11,947 nucleotides of DNA from Hadesarchaea archaeon (GTDB taxonomy: Archaea > Hadarchaeota > Hadarchaeia > Hadarchaeales > Hadarchaeaceae). Within the stretch, counting starts at the first letter, position 1. Every line of letters begins with the position of its first letter. The stretch covers positions 1 to 11,947 of the forward strand of contig JAUWYN010000025.1 of the NCBI GenBank assembly GCA_030615805.1, written 5' to 3'. Under the pieces are notes generated by a model. The model was not told the origin of the DNA. It was given only the letters and a program-made list of their open reading frames with translations, and did no database searches. Shown piece by piece: positions 5,985 through 11,947 of the stretch. The position numbers and the translations under genes were made by a program.

Positions 5985-6662
5985 GTGGAGGTTGAAATAT
6001 TGAAGCTTGACCCGAGAGTTCGCGAAAAGTACCCCGACTTCATCGCTGGTTACGTCCTCGTGAGCGGCGTGACCATCGAGCCGACCGTCGAGGAGCTGGT
6101 TAAGCGAAAGCGAGAGGTGTTCAGCGACCTCAAGGCGCGCTATGGGGCCCTGAACGTGCTTGACCTAGCCGAGGTGAAGGCATACCGCGCTTTCTTCAAG
6201 GCGATGGGCGCGGACCCCTCGAGCTATCGCCCAGCATCAGAATATCTGCTTCGCCGAGCGCTCGACGATCGATTCCCCACCATCAACAATTTGGTTGACG
6301 TCTGCCTGCTCGCGACGGTCGAGCACTGGGTGGCAGCAGGGGTCTACGATGTCGAGAAGGTCAAGGGGGATGCCCTGACCACGATGGCGGTTGAGACCGA
6401 GCCCTTTGAGCTAATCGACGGGCGGAAGCTCAGCCCGAAGCCCGACGAGATCGTGCTGCGCGACGACCAGAAGCTGTTGGCCTCTTACACGCTCGGAGAC
6501 GCAAAGGTGGCGATGGTAACCCAGAAGACCTCGAACGCCCTGATCATGCTCTGGAATGCCCCGGGAATCGGACGCGAGCGGGTGGAGGCGGCGGTCAACG
6601 CGCTTGCCACCTACACCCGAAAATACTGCGGCGGGCATGTGGAGCGAAGCGAAATCCTCTAG
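5985..6662 (+). CDS. Stand-alone B3/B4 domain protein (PheRS beta-like tRNA-binding domain)
   Basis: The B3/B4 domain is the fold used for editing in the phenylalanyl-tRNA synthetase beta subunit. Free-standing archaeal versions are presumed to bind tRNA or amino acids. The hallmark block is clear: VKAYRAFFKAMGADPSSYRPASEYLLRRAL (about residues 64-93), FPTINNLVDVCLLATVEHW (97-115) and GVYDVEKVKGD (119-129). A DEIVLRDD segment and a closing helix ERVEAAVNALATYTRKY follow. The frame is open upstream to ATG 5919 and to 5859 inside the DUF89 gene. I prefer GTG 5985 because the sequence before it is AT-rich, holds the likely TATA box and adds 22 residues unlike the family. It is then 225 aa. If ATG 5919 is right, the promoter must lie inside the divergent gene. 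Confidence 0.88.
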   Translation: MEVEILKLDPRVREKYPDFIAGYVLVSGVTIEPTVEELVKRKREVFSDLKARYGALNVLDLAEVKAYRAFFKAMGADPSSYRPASEYLLRRALDDRFPTINNLVDVCLLATVEHWVAAGVYDVEKVKGDALTTMAVETEPFELIDGRKLSPKPDEIVLRDDQKLLASYTLGDAKVAMVTQKTSNALIMLWNAPGIGRERVEAAVNALATYTRKYCGGHVERSEIL

Positions 6663-6803
6663 GTTGACGAGATACACCCGCTGACTTGGCTCAGCATTGC
6701 CCTGATCTTCGTGGGTGCTGCCCCCCATCTTGGGCAAGTACATCGACCTCTCACAGGTCCCTCCCAGCTTCTTAATGAGGTAGAGCGAGCGCGTCAAATT
6801 TAA
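6663..6803 (+). pseudogene. Possible decayed fragment of a small membrane protein
   Basis: The gap between the B3/B4 gene and pabB is GC-rich like coding DNA. One frame, which is the B3/B4 frame after its TAG, reads DEIHPLTWLSIALIFVGAAP and stays open to TAA at 6801-6803. A neighbouring frame reads SSWVLPPILGKYIDLSQVPP then SFLMR and a stop. Joined near 6713, these give one hydrophobic span followed by a PxLxKYxxLSxVPP-type segment, as in small archaeal membrane proteins. There is no good start codon. This is an inferred remnant; the alternatives are an ordinary leader or a readthrough extension of the B3/B4 protein. Confidence 0.25.
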
Positions 6804-6835
6804 TGCCAAAAACCATCGTGATAAGGGGGGATGAC
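6795..6835 (+). promoter_or_regulatory. pabB: pabB promoter and ribosome binding site
   Basis: TATA-like AAATTTAAT is centred near 6800, and AAGGGGGGAT (6823-6832) is a strong ribosome binding site just before ATG 6836. A transcription start about 26 bases after the TATA centre, near 6826, leaves a ten-base leader containing the binding site. This arrangement decides against the ATG at 6803, which overlaps the TATA element. Confidence 0.55.
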
Positions 6836-8080
6836 ATGGTCTCGACACGGCTTGCGCTTCGCCAGCGGCGGGCTGAGCAGCAAGCGCTCCTTCTGAGCTC
6901 TAGAGATGGCTGGGCGCTTGGGGAGGAATCCTTCATCCATTTTACAAATCCAGCCTTCACCCTCTCCTTTCAAAAGGGCATTGCGACCTTAGAATCACGC
7001 GCACGCAAGCTGAGGATGAAGGGGAATCCGCTCACCCTCTTGGAAAATTTCCTTAACCAGGGCTACCTCGCGGTCGGGTACCTCGGCTACGAATTTTTCA
7101 GATTCATCGAACAAGATTTCACACCAGACCCGCGCAAGGATGGAATCAAACTCCCAGATGCTTGCTTCCTGTTTTTCGAGGGCAACCCCGCACGAGGGAA
7201 AATCGATGAGTTGCGGGATGAGCTAGAAGAGGCGATCGACCCGGTTGGAAACCCCGACCCGCACTCAAACATGACGAAAACAAGCTTCATGCGCATGGTG
7301 GACCGGGCGCGCTCGTACATCGCGGGGGGCGACATCTACCAAGTGAACCTCTCGCAGCGCTTCGAGATCCCCTTTGAAATCCCGCCAGTTTACTTCCTCG
7401 CCAAACTTTACGAGGCGCAACCCGTGCCTTTCGCCTGCTGCCTCGACTTCGGGAAATTCCAGCTCCTCAGCGGTTCCATGGAGCTCTTCCTGCGAAAGGT
7501 TGGGCGGCGGCTGGTGACGAGGCCGATCAAGGGCACGCGCGCGCGGGGGCGGGACGAGCGGGAGGATGAAGCCCTACGGGATGAGCTGCTGGCGAGCGAG
7601 AAGGAGCGGGCGGAAAATCTCATGATAGTCGATCTCATGCGGAATGACCTCGGGCGGGTCTGCGAGTACGGCAGCGTGCGGGTGAACCGGCTCTTCGAGG
7701 TCGAGCCGTACACCACGCTCTACCAGATGGTGTCGGAGGTCGAGGGTACCCTGCGCGAGGAGGTCACGATGGGTGAAATCATTCGCGCCACTTTCCCACC
7801 AGGGTCAGTCACCGGGGCGCCGAAGCGGCGGGCGATGGAAATCATCGACGAACTCGAACCACATCTGCGGGGCCCATACTGCGGCGCAATCGGCATTTTC
7901 GAGCCCAGTGGCGATTTCACGCTGAGCGTCGCGATCCGGGTGCTCGTCGCCTCGCAAGGAAAAGGTACCTTTTGGGTGGGTGGCGGGATTATGTGGGACT
8001 CGGCGCCCGAGCGGGAGTACGAGGAGACATTGATAAAAGCTGACGCTACGGTAAAGGCATTGCGCGGGGGGGTGGGATGA
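6836..8080 (+). CDS. pabB: Aminodeoxychorismate synthase component I
   Basis: This enzyme aminates chorismate to 4-amino-4-deoxychorismate, the first step to 4-aminobenzoate, normally with a glutaminase subunit (PabA) providing ammonia. The 414-residue protein from ATG 6836 has a short N-terminal region with GYLAVGYLGYEFFRF, then the full chorismate-binding domain: GDIYQVNLSQRF (165-176), PIKGTRARG (230-238), ERAENLMIVDLMRNDLGRV, YQMVSEVEGTLRE, FPPGSVTGAPKRRAMEIIDELE and GAIGIF. The Lys in PIKGT (232) separates PabB from anthranilate synthase TrpE, which has Ala there. The usual SSSPE motif reads SGSMELF, a mild departure. No pabA lies nearby, so the glutaminase must be elsewhere or shared with TrpG. 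The stop overlaps the pabC start in ATGA. Confidence 0.92.
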   Translation: MVSTRLALRQRRAEQQALLLSSRDGWALGEESFIHFTNPAFTLSFQKGIATLESRARKLRMKGNPLTLLENFLNQGYLAVGYLGYEFFRFIEQDFTPDPRKDGIKLPDACFLFFEGNPARGKIDELRDELEEAIDPVGNPDPHSNMTKTSFMRMVDRARSYIAGGDIYQVNLSQRFEIPFEIPPVYFLAKLYEAQPVPFACCLDFGKFQLLSGSMELFLRKVGRRLVTRPIKGTRARGRDEREDEALRDELLASEKERAENLMIVDLMRNDLGRVCEYGSVRVNRLFEVEPYTTLYQMVSEVEGTLREEVTMGEIIRATFPPGSVTGAPKRRAMEIIDELEPHLRGPYCGAIGIFEPSGDFTLSVAIRVLVASQGKGTFWVGGGIMWDSAPEREYEETLIKADATVKALRGGVG

Positions 8081-8892
8081 AGGAATTTTTGTTCTTAAAC
8101 GGGAAGCCTCTCGAGCAAAAACTCCCGCTGCGCTCGCTGTTCTTCGGCGAGGGACTTTTCGAGACCTTTAGATGGCATGACTCGCCCCCTGTTTTCCTAG
8201 AAAAGCACATCGCGCGGATGAAGCGGGGCTCCGAACTCCTTAACATACCCTTCCCCGATGGACAAAATATCAAAAATACTGTGGAAGATGCGGTAAACAA
8301 ATCCGACGTGAAGGATGCCTACGTAAAACTCTGCCTTCTCTCCTCTGGCTCCCTGAAATTCCACGAGAGGGCGGACGAGAGTCAGGTGTTAGTTGTGGTC
8401 AGGGGGTATGAGCCGCCGAAGGAATACATGAGGGCCCATGTCGCCCCGTTCAAGCGGGCTTCATCCTCGCCCCTGCCCCGCGTCAAGTCGCTGAACTACC
8501 TTGAGAACGTGCTCGCCCGGAGGGAGGCCGAGCGCATGGGCTATGATGAGGCGCTGTTCCTCAACGAGCGCGGAGAGGTGACCGAGGGGAGCTCGACGAA
8601 TGTCTTTTGGGTGAGGGGAGGTGTTCTCCACACCCCAGCTCCGGAGTGCGGGCTCTTGCCGGGCATCACTCGCGAGGCGCTCATCTCGCTTGCCCCTAAG
8701 CTGGGCCTCGAGGTAAAAGAAGGAAAATTCAACCTAGATGAAGTCCTCGCCTCCCAGGGCGCGTTTTTCACCAACTCCTTAATCGGGATAACCGCGATCA
8801 CAGAGATAGACAAAGCAAAGATAATCGTGGACGGGAAGCTCTTCAGCAAGCTTAGGCGCTCTCTCTTCCAGAAACTTGGATGGATTTCTTAA
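8077..8892 (+). CDS. pabC: Class IV PLP aminotransferase fold, probable 4-amino-4-deoxychorismate lyase
   Basis: This enzyme probably splits aminodeoxychorismate into 4-aminobenzoate and pyruvate. The 271 residues show the fold-type IV pattern: LRSLFFGEGLFETFR (18-32), the PLP lysine in RVKSLNYLENVLARREA (Lys137), YDEALFLNERGEVTEGSSTNVFWV (156-179, with Glu170 contacting the cofactor), GLLPGITREALI (192-203) and a late FFTNSLIGITAI. The same superfamily includes branched-chain and D-amino-acid aminotransferases, and the sequence alone does not exclude them. The four-base ATGA overlap with pabB is the main reason for choosing the lyase. Its stop codon interlocks with that of the convergent NAC gene. 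The product feeds folate or methanopterin-type cofactor synthesis, depending on the organism. Confidence 0.88.
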   Translation: MKEFLFLNGKPLEQKLPLRSLFFGEGLFETFRWHDSPPVFLEKHIARMKRGSELLNIPFPDGQNIKNTVEDAVNKSDVKDAYVKLCLLSSGSLKFHERADESQVLVVVRGYEPPKEYMRAHVAPFKRASSSPLPRVKSLNYLENVLARREAERMGYDEALFLNERGEVTEGSSTNVFWVRGGVLHTPAPECGLLPGITREALISLAPKLGLEVKEGKFNLDEVLASQGAFFTNSLIGITAITEIDKAKIIVDGKLFSKLRRSLFQKLGWIS

Positions 8893-9233
8893 CTTTTCTC
8901 CTTCAGCTTCAAAATTGCCTCCGCGATGTCGCCACCTGTTTCTTTGAGCACCTGTGCCGCGGCCTCTCGTTCGACCCCCGCCTGCCCCATCACCAGCTTG
9001 AGGTCATCCTCACTCGGCTCGAACTCCGGCTTCCGCTCGAACTCCTGCCCGCTCACCTGATAGCTCCGCTGTCCTGCCATCTCTGTGCGCGTCACCTGCG
9101 CGTTCGGAATCACGATTTCCCGATCAGCGAGCTTAATCACGACCTCTCGCACGCCATCGAGCTCCTCCATCTTAACTCCCATCTGCCGCATCGCTCGCTC
9201 CATCTGGCGCCGATCTATCCGCTTGGGAAACAT
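8889..9233 (-). CDS. nac: Archaeal nascent polypeptide-associated complex protein (NAC)
   Basis: Archaeal NAC is a homodimeric ribosome-associated chaperone that contacts nascent chains near the exit tunnel. The 114-residue length is normal. Residues 1-20 are a basic, methionine-rich ribosome-contact region (MFPKRIDRRQMERAMRQMG). Residues about 24-64 form the NAC beta-barrel (VREVVIKLADREIVIPNAQVTRTEMAGQRSYQVSG). After an acidic linker, residues 74-112 form a UBA domain (SEDDLKLVMGQAGVEREAAAQVLKETGGDIAEAILKL). The ATG follows the PUA-gene stop with no gap (TGAATG), so translation is coupled. Its own stop overlaps the pabC stop on the opposite strand, sharing a TTAA palindrome. Confidence 0.97.
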   Translation of the reverse strand: MFPKRIDRRQMERAMRQMGVKMEELDGVREVVIKLADREIVIPNAQVTRTEMAGQRSYQVSGQEFERKPEFEPSEDDLKLVMGQAGVEREAAAQVLKETGGDIAEAILKLKEKS

Positions 9234-9692
9234 TCACTCGCCCCCGAAACCCCGCCTGACAACTACCGCTTTTCCGATTTTAAACGCTATCATTTCCTCA
9301 CCCGTCAATAAGGCTTTGCCGCTCGCTAACAGGCGGTCGCGCGAGTCCACGACGAGGACCTCCTCGGCTGATCTTATCTCCGGGTCCACCGCCACGACGT
9401 GCTTCGCGAACACAGTCTTCCCTTGAGCCACGAAGGGAGTTGCCTCATCACTCACCACGACCCGAAGCCGGGGTGGCTTTAGCGCTCGGTGTACGAGTTC
9501 GGCCCCCTTTCGGTTGAGCACGATGAAGCCATCAGAAGCGCGGATCGAGCACAATGGTTCCCCTCCGGACCAAACCTGACGAATTCGCCCCCTGCTCTTC
9601 AGCACTTGAATATCGTCGGGGAAGAGCGCGCGCCCAACCCCACGATCAAATAAGTAGTCTGCCGTTGCACGTAATTTGAATAATTCCTTCAT
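9234..9692 (-). CDS. PUA-domain RNA-binding protein, Tma20/MCT-1-like
   Basis: This is a predicted ribosome-associated RNA-binding protein. Its eukaryotic relatives Tma20 and MCT-1 act in translation reinitiation and ribosome recycling. From ATG 9692 it has 152 residues. The N-terminal half (1-72) resembles the pre-PUA domain (FDRGVGRALFPDDIQVLKSRGRIRQVWSGGEPLCSIRASDGFIVLNRKGAELVHRAL), and the C-terminal half (about 76-148) is a PUA domain (RLRVVVSDEATPFVAQGKTVFAKHVVAVDPEIRSAEEVLVVD...GEEMIAFKIGKAVVVRRG). A TTG ten codons upstream is possible, but GCAGGAA before the ATG favours the later start. It is directly joined to NAC, a sensible pairing for two ribosome-linked proteins. The repeat-operator array lies upstream. 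No catalytic domain is present, so it is not itself a pseudouridine synthase. Confidence 0.9.
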   Translation of the reverse strand: MKELFKLRATADYLFDRGVGRALFPDDIQVLKSRGRIRQVWSGGEPLCSIRASDGFIVLNRKGAELVHRALKPPRLRVVVSDEATPFVAQGKTVFAKHVVAVDPEIRSAEEVLVVDSRDRLLASGKALLTGEEMIAFKIGKAVVVRRGFGGE

Positions 9693-9734
9693 CGTCGGTT
9701 CCTGCAAACCATCGCCGTGCAAACTTGACTACAG

Positions 9735-9758
9735 CAAGTGAAAAAGTTTTGGGCGGCG
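9735..9758 (-). promoter_or_regulatory. Probable promoter of the PUA-NAC unit
   Basis: On the minus strand CCCAAAACTTTTTCAC is the only A/T-rich TATA-like block between the nearest array element (9760-9775) and the PUA start. A transcription start near 9718 would leave a leader of about 26 bases ending in the GCAGGAA binding site. The match to a consensus TATA box is weak. Confidence 0.35.
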
Positions 9759-9759
9759 G

Positions 9760-9914
9760 TGTCCTAAATGCGACAGTTCAGAGATTAGTAATGCCCAATT
9801 GAAGTGTCTCAAATAGGACACCCCGATTTTTCTAGTGTCCTAAATAGGACATCACAATGGAATTTCCCAAATGAAAGCACGTCCTAAATAAGACGGATTG
9901 TCTCAAATATGACA
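9760..9914. promoter_or_regulatory. Array of five 16-bp palindromic elements (candidate multi-site operator)
   Basis: Five copies sit at 9760-9775 (TGTCCTAAATGCGACA), 9805-9820 (TGTCTCAAATAGGACA), 9836-9851 (TGTCCTAAATAGGACA, perfect 6-bp arms), 9880-9895 (CGTCCTAAATAAGACG) and 9899-9914 (TGTCTCAAATATGACA). GTC, AAAT and GAC are invariant. The arms pair as an inverted repeat, and the terminal pair is T:A in four copies and C:G in the fourth. The AAAT core always points the same way. Start-to-start spacings are 45, 31, 44 and 19 bp. A degenerate sixth copy may lie at 9863-9878. The array fills the gap upstream of the PUA-NAC unit and begins nine bases after the taw2 stop. It is most likely a binding site for a dimeric regulator that I cannot identify. 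Confidence 0.8.
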
Positions 9915-9922
9915 TCGAAACT

Positions 9923-10768
9923 TTAAAGCGCAGATTTTCCACATCCACTTTTTCCGACTCTCACATCAATAACCACGTGGTCGACGCCCGGGGCATAACG
10001 CTTCACCACGCGCTTCCCTAAAATCTCGACCCCTCGCCCAGCTGCCACCTCCAAAATTCGTTTGATCGGACGCTCGAATCGCAACCCCGATGGGACGCTC
10101 TCGTGGTAGTGAATGATGCCTCCGCTGGGTTTGAGCACCTCAAGTGCTAGCGGTAGGTACCGGTGCGTCACGTGTAGGATGCCAAGCACCACCCGATCCG
10201 CGACACCTCGAGGAGCGACCGCCGAGCAATCACCCAGCAATGGTTTCACGAGGTGCCCGACCCGGTTCAGCCGGATGTTCTCGCACAGGTAACCATAAGC
10301 GACGGGGTTCAGTTCGATCGCATAAACCCGGCTCGGCCTCGCGTGTCTCGCGATGGGGATGCTGAACTGCCCGATGCCTGCAAACAAATCGATGATGACC
10401 TCGACGGGCTCCACGAGCTTCAGCAGTCTCGCGCGCTCGTAAAGATTTCCTGGCGAGAACATCACCCGCGCGACATCAAGCTTGAACCGACAGCCCCCCT
10501 CGCGGTGAATGGTTTCCGTCGACGGGTCGCCTGCGATGACCCTCAGCCTCGGCTTGCGGTGCCTCCCCGCGATAGCACCCTCTCTGAGCGCGACCGTGCG
10601 GACATCTTTAAGTTCGAGCAACGCTCGCGCGATGTCAGGTACCCTGTGCATCAGCTCGGGCGGCAGGGAGACAATCACGACATGACCCACTCGATCAAAA
10701 CCCGCGGGTAAAAGCTCAAGTTCTTCACTCGTCAATCGATTCCCGAGGGCTGCACGCAGATATCCCAT
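9923..10768 (-). CDS. taw2: Trm5/TYW2-family SAM-dependent transferase, probably Taw2 (wybutosine pathway)
   Basis: Taw2 transfers the 3-amino-3-carboxypropyl group of S-adenosylmethionine to the tricyclic base at position 37 of tRNA-Phe; the related Trm5 methylates G37. From ATG 10768 the protein has 281 residues. It shows the family N-terminal domain (LPAGFDRVGHVVIVSLPPEL), RFKLDVARVMFSPGNLYERARL, SAM motif I DLFAGIGQFSIPIA (127-140), YAIELNPVAYGYLCENIRLN, GDC and ADRVVLGILHVTHRYLPLAL. FSPGN..E and the absence of the Trm5-type NLP after the ADRV strand (here LGIL) favour Taw2. GGIIHYHESVP follows. A TTG at 10783 overlaps the stop of the DHH gene as TTGA and is an alternative start. Either way the gene is coupled to the upstream DHH gene. 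Confidence 0.85.
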   Translation of the reverse strand: MGYLRAALGNRLTSEELELLPAGFDRVGHVVIVSLPPELMHRVPDIARALLELKDVRTVALREGAIAGRHRKPRLRVIAGDPSTETIHREGGCRFKLDVARVMFSPGNLYERARLLKLVEPVEVIIDLFAGIGQFSIPIARHARPSRVYAIELNPVAYGYLCENIRLNRVGHLVKPLLGDCSAVAPRGVADRVVLGILHVTHRYLPLALEVLKPSGGIIHYHESVPSGLRFERPIKRILEVAAGRGVEILGKRVVKRYAPGVDHVVIDVRVGKSGCGKSAL

Positions 10769-10779
10769 GTGGGGCACTT

Positions 10780-11947
10780 TCAACGCTTGGCTCGTTTTCG
10801 TTTGGCCCTTGGCTTGACCACGCCGATCACTTCCAAAAACCTCCGTCCAACCTTGCGGTCGATCTCTGCCTTGATGGCCCTTTTTTTCATCCTACCGAAA
10901 GCCTTGAGCGGAATCGTCGCTCCCGCCATCCGCGCGTGCCCGCCCGCTGTACCGATTGGGATGAATGCTTCCTTGAGCGCTTGCCCCAAGTGCAGCGCCA
11001 CATCGTTCGTCCGAGCTGAGGCGTAGACAGCATCACCGCAAATTCCGTAGACGAACGCGGTCATCACCCCCTCGCGCTTCAGCAGGAAGTCCGCTGTCAG
11101 AGCGATTAGGTCGCGGTCCTTGACCTCGCCCACGTTGGTTGTTAGGTACCCCCCCTTGAGCTTGCTCCCCTTGATGGCCCGCGCGAGCACATCGAGGGCC
11201 TCGGGGGAAACCGCGGGGGACTGGAGCTTACCGAGCAGATCGACATCGACCAGCTTCATGAGGTGTTCAAATGCGTCGAAGTCTGTGGGAGTTGCCCCCC
11301 GCGTGAAGTTCATAGTGTCGGTCAGGATTCCAATCACCAGCGCGGCTGCAGTTGCCCTATCGACCTCGACCGCGGCGTACCTGAGGTAATTCGTAAGGAG
11401 TGTTGATGTGGACCCAACGATCGTGATGTCCTGGTATCTCGCCCCGACCTCGCTCGCTGGCACGGGGTGATGGTCGATCACGATTGTGGGGATAATGTTC
11501 TTGGGGAGTGCGCAGTTCGCGTGGGTAGCGACATCGACGAGCGCGAAAGCCGTATATTCGCTGAGCTTGACTTCCTCTGCCCGCAGGAGGTCCAGCTCGA
11601 GCAAGTTCACGAGGGCTCGGTTTTGCGGATAGCCGATGCTGCCGTCGTAGATGATGTCGGCGTCAATCCCGAACGCCTTCGCATAACGCTTCAGCGCCAC
11701 ACCGCTTGCGATCCCGTCTGGGTCGGGGTTTGTCTGGAGCACGATCGCCATTCGCTCCCTCCTGAGCTCCCGGAGCAGAGCACGTAGGCGCTTCTCCTTA
11801 GCCATCCCCTTCAGCTCTTCAAACCTACTGAGGGCGAAGTTCGCCAGAATCTGGGATGAGGGCAAAGCATCGCTGGCGCCGAGTCGCTTCGCCTCCACCA
11901 TCTCTGCCTCGTCCAGAACTCGAGTAACCACCACGGGGTCTATCTTC
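10780..11947 (-). CDS. DHH-DHHA1 phosphoesterase with an N-terminal RCK_N (TrkA-N) domain, 5' end outside the window
   Basis: This is a predicted Mn-dependent phosphoesterase. The frame has no stop to the right edge. Its first visible part (KIDPVVVTRVLDEAEMVEAKRLGASDALPSSQILANFALSRFEEL) looks like the end of an RCK_N nucleotide-binding domain, so the GTG at 11934 is probably internal and roughly 100 residues are missing. Numbered from that GTG, the DHH domain has NPDPDGIASG (69-78), DVATHAN (134-140), IDHH (153-156) and TDT (205-207). DHHA1 carries GTAGGHARMAGA (328-339). The tail is strongly basic (RAKRKRAKR). The position usually held by His in motif I is Gln67. Some archaeal enzymes of this architecture have been linked to cyclic dinucleotide or short-oligonucleotide hydrolysis; which applies here is unknown. 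The stop overlaps a possible taw2 start. Confidence 0.92.
   Translation of the reverse strand, partial: KIDPVVVTRVLDEAEMVEAKRLGASDALPSSQILANFALSRFEELKGMAKEKRLRALLRELRRERMAIVLQTNPDPDGIASGVALKRYAKAFGIDADIIYDGSIGYPQNRALVNLLELDLLRAEEVKLSEYTAFALVDVATHANCALPKNIIPTIVIDHHPVPASEVGARYQDITIVGSTSTLLTNYLRYAAVEVDRATAAALVIGILTDTMNFTRGATPTDFDAFEHLMKLVDVDLLGKLQSPAVSPEALDVLARAIKGSKLKGGYLTTNVGEVKDRDLIALTADFLLKREGVMTAFVYGICGDAVYASARTNDVALHLGQALKEAFIPIGTAGGHARMAGATIPLKAFGRMKKRAIKAEIDRKVGRRFLEVIGVVKPRAKRKRAKR

Noticed and set aside
6411..6848. 145-codon minus-strand ORF across the B3/B4 end and pabB start
   Set aside because: It overlaps conserved B3/B4 residues on the other strand, has no ribosome binding site and resembles no protein fold I can see.
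6803..8080. Anthranilate synthase component I (TrpE) and the ATG at 6803
   Set aside because: The PIKGT Lys and the coupled pabC favour PabB. The ATG at 6803 overlaps the TATA element, while ATG 6836 has a strong ribosome binding site.
9760..9914. CRISPR array
   Set aside because: Repeats are 16 bp, and the gaps between them are 29, 15, 28 and 3 bp, far from uniform spacers. No cas gene is visible.
9760..9914. Replication origin (ORB repeats)
   Set aside because: The elements do not resemble archaeal ORB/mini-ORB sequences, no orc1/cdc6 gene is near, and no extended unwinding element was seen. It stays only as a remote possibility.
9723..9922. C/D-box or other small RNA gene
   Set aside because: No convincing RUGAUGA/CUGA pairs in proper spacing, and the element arms (4-6 bp with AU-rich centre) are too short for stable RNA stems.
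11932..11934. GTG 11934 as the start of the DHH protein
   Set aside because: The frame is open to the window edge, and the residues on both sides of the GTG read as the end of an RCK_N domain.

Overview
The window is a piece of an archaeal chromosome. Several genes belong to families found in archaea: a NAC homologue with a UBA tail beside a Tma20/MCT-1-like PUA protein, a Taw2-type tRNA methyltransferase homologue, an archaeal Lhr helicase, an archaeal DUF89 protein with an N-terminal CxxC, and an RCK_N-DHH-DHHA1 phosphoesterase. Upstream sequences look like TATA boxes with very short leaders, not bacterial -35/-10 elements. The coding regions are GC-rich with long antisense shadow frames, as often seen in thermophilic or high-GC archaea, but the phylum cannot be fixed from this sequence. 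No rRNA, tRNA, insertion sequence or CRISPR array was found.

Layout. Positions 1-457 hold a nearly identical tandem duplication (period 232 bp) carrying micro-ORFs, one of which encodes a 29-residue single-membrane-span peptide with a good ribosome binding site. Next is a 92-residue two-span membrane protein (458-736, +) with its own TATA box. A block of minus-strand genes follows: the Lhr-type helicase (770-3625), an unrecognised 153-residue protein (3672-4133) and acylphosphatase (4136-4417), then an AAG-type alkyladenine DNA glycosylase (4486-5061) coupled to a DUF89 damage-control phosphatase (5066-5905). The DUF89 gene diverges from a plus-strand B3/B4 tRNA-binding-domain protein (about 5985-6662). 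After a 170-bp gap that may contain a decayed membrane-protein fragment come pabB (6836-8080) and pabC (8077-8892), joined by an ATGA overlap, which make 4-aminobenzoate from chorismate. They converge, with interlocked stop codons, on a minus-strand pair encoding a PUA protein and NAC (9692-8889), both acting around the ribosome. The last genes, also minus strand, are taw2 (wybutosine pathway, tRNA-Phe position 37) and an RCK_N-DHH-DHHA1 phosphoesterase that runs off the right edge.

The most distinctive feature is the 230-bp intergenic region 9693-9922, upstream of the PUA-NAC pair. It holds five copies of a 16-bp element, consensus TGTCCTAAATAGGACA. The arms are inverted, the AAAT core is invariant and asymmetric, and the outermost base pair changes from T:A to C:G in a compensated way. 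A related sequence lies just downstream of the TATA box of the 92-residue membrane protein, about 9.3 kb away. The spacing is too irregular for CRISPR. It looks like a multi-site operator for an unidentified DNA-binding protein. The second notable region is the tandem micro-ORF cassette at the left edge, where a hydrophilic reading frame is interrupted at the same AAA-TGA in both copies.
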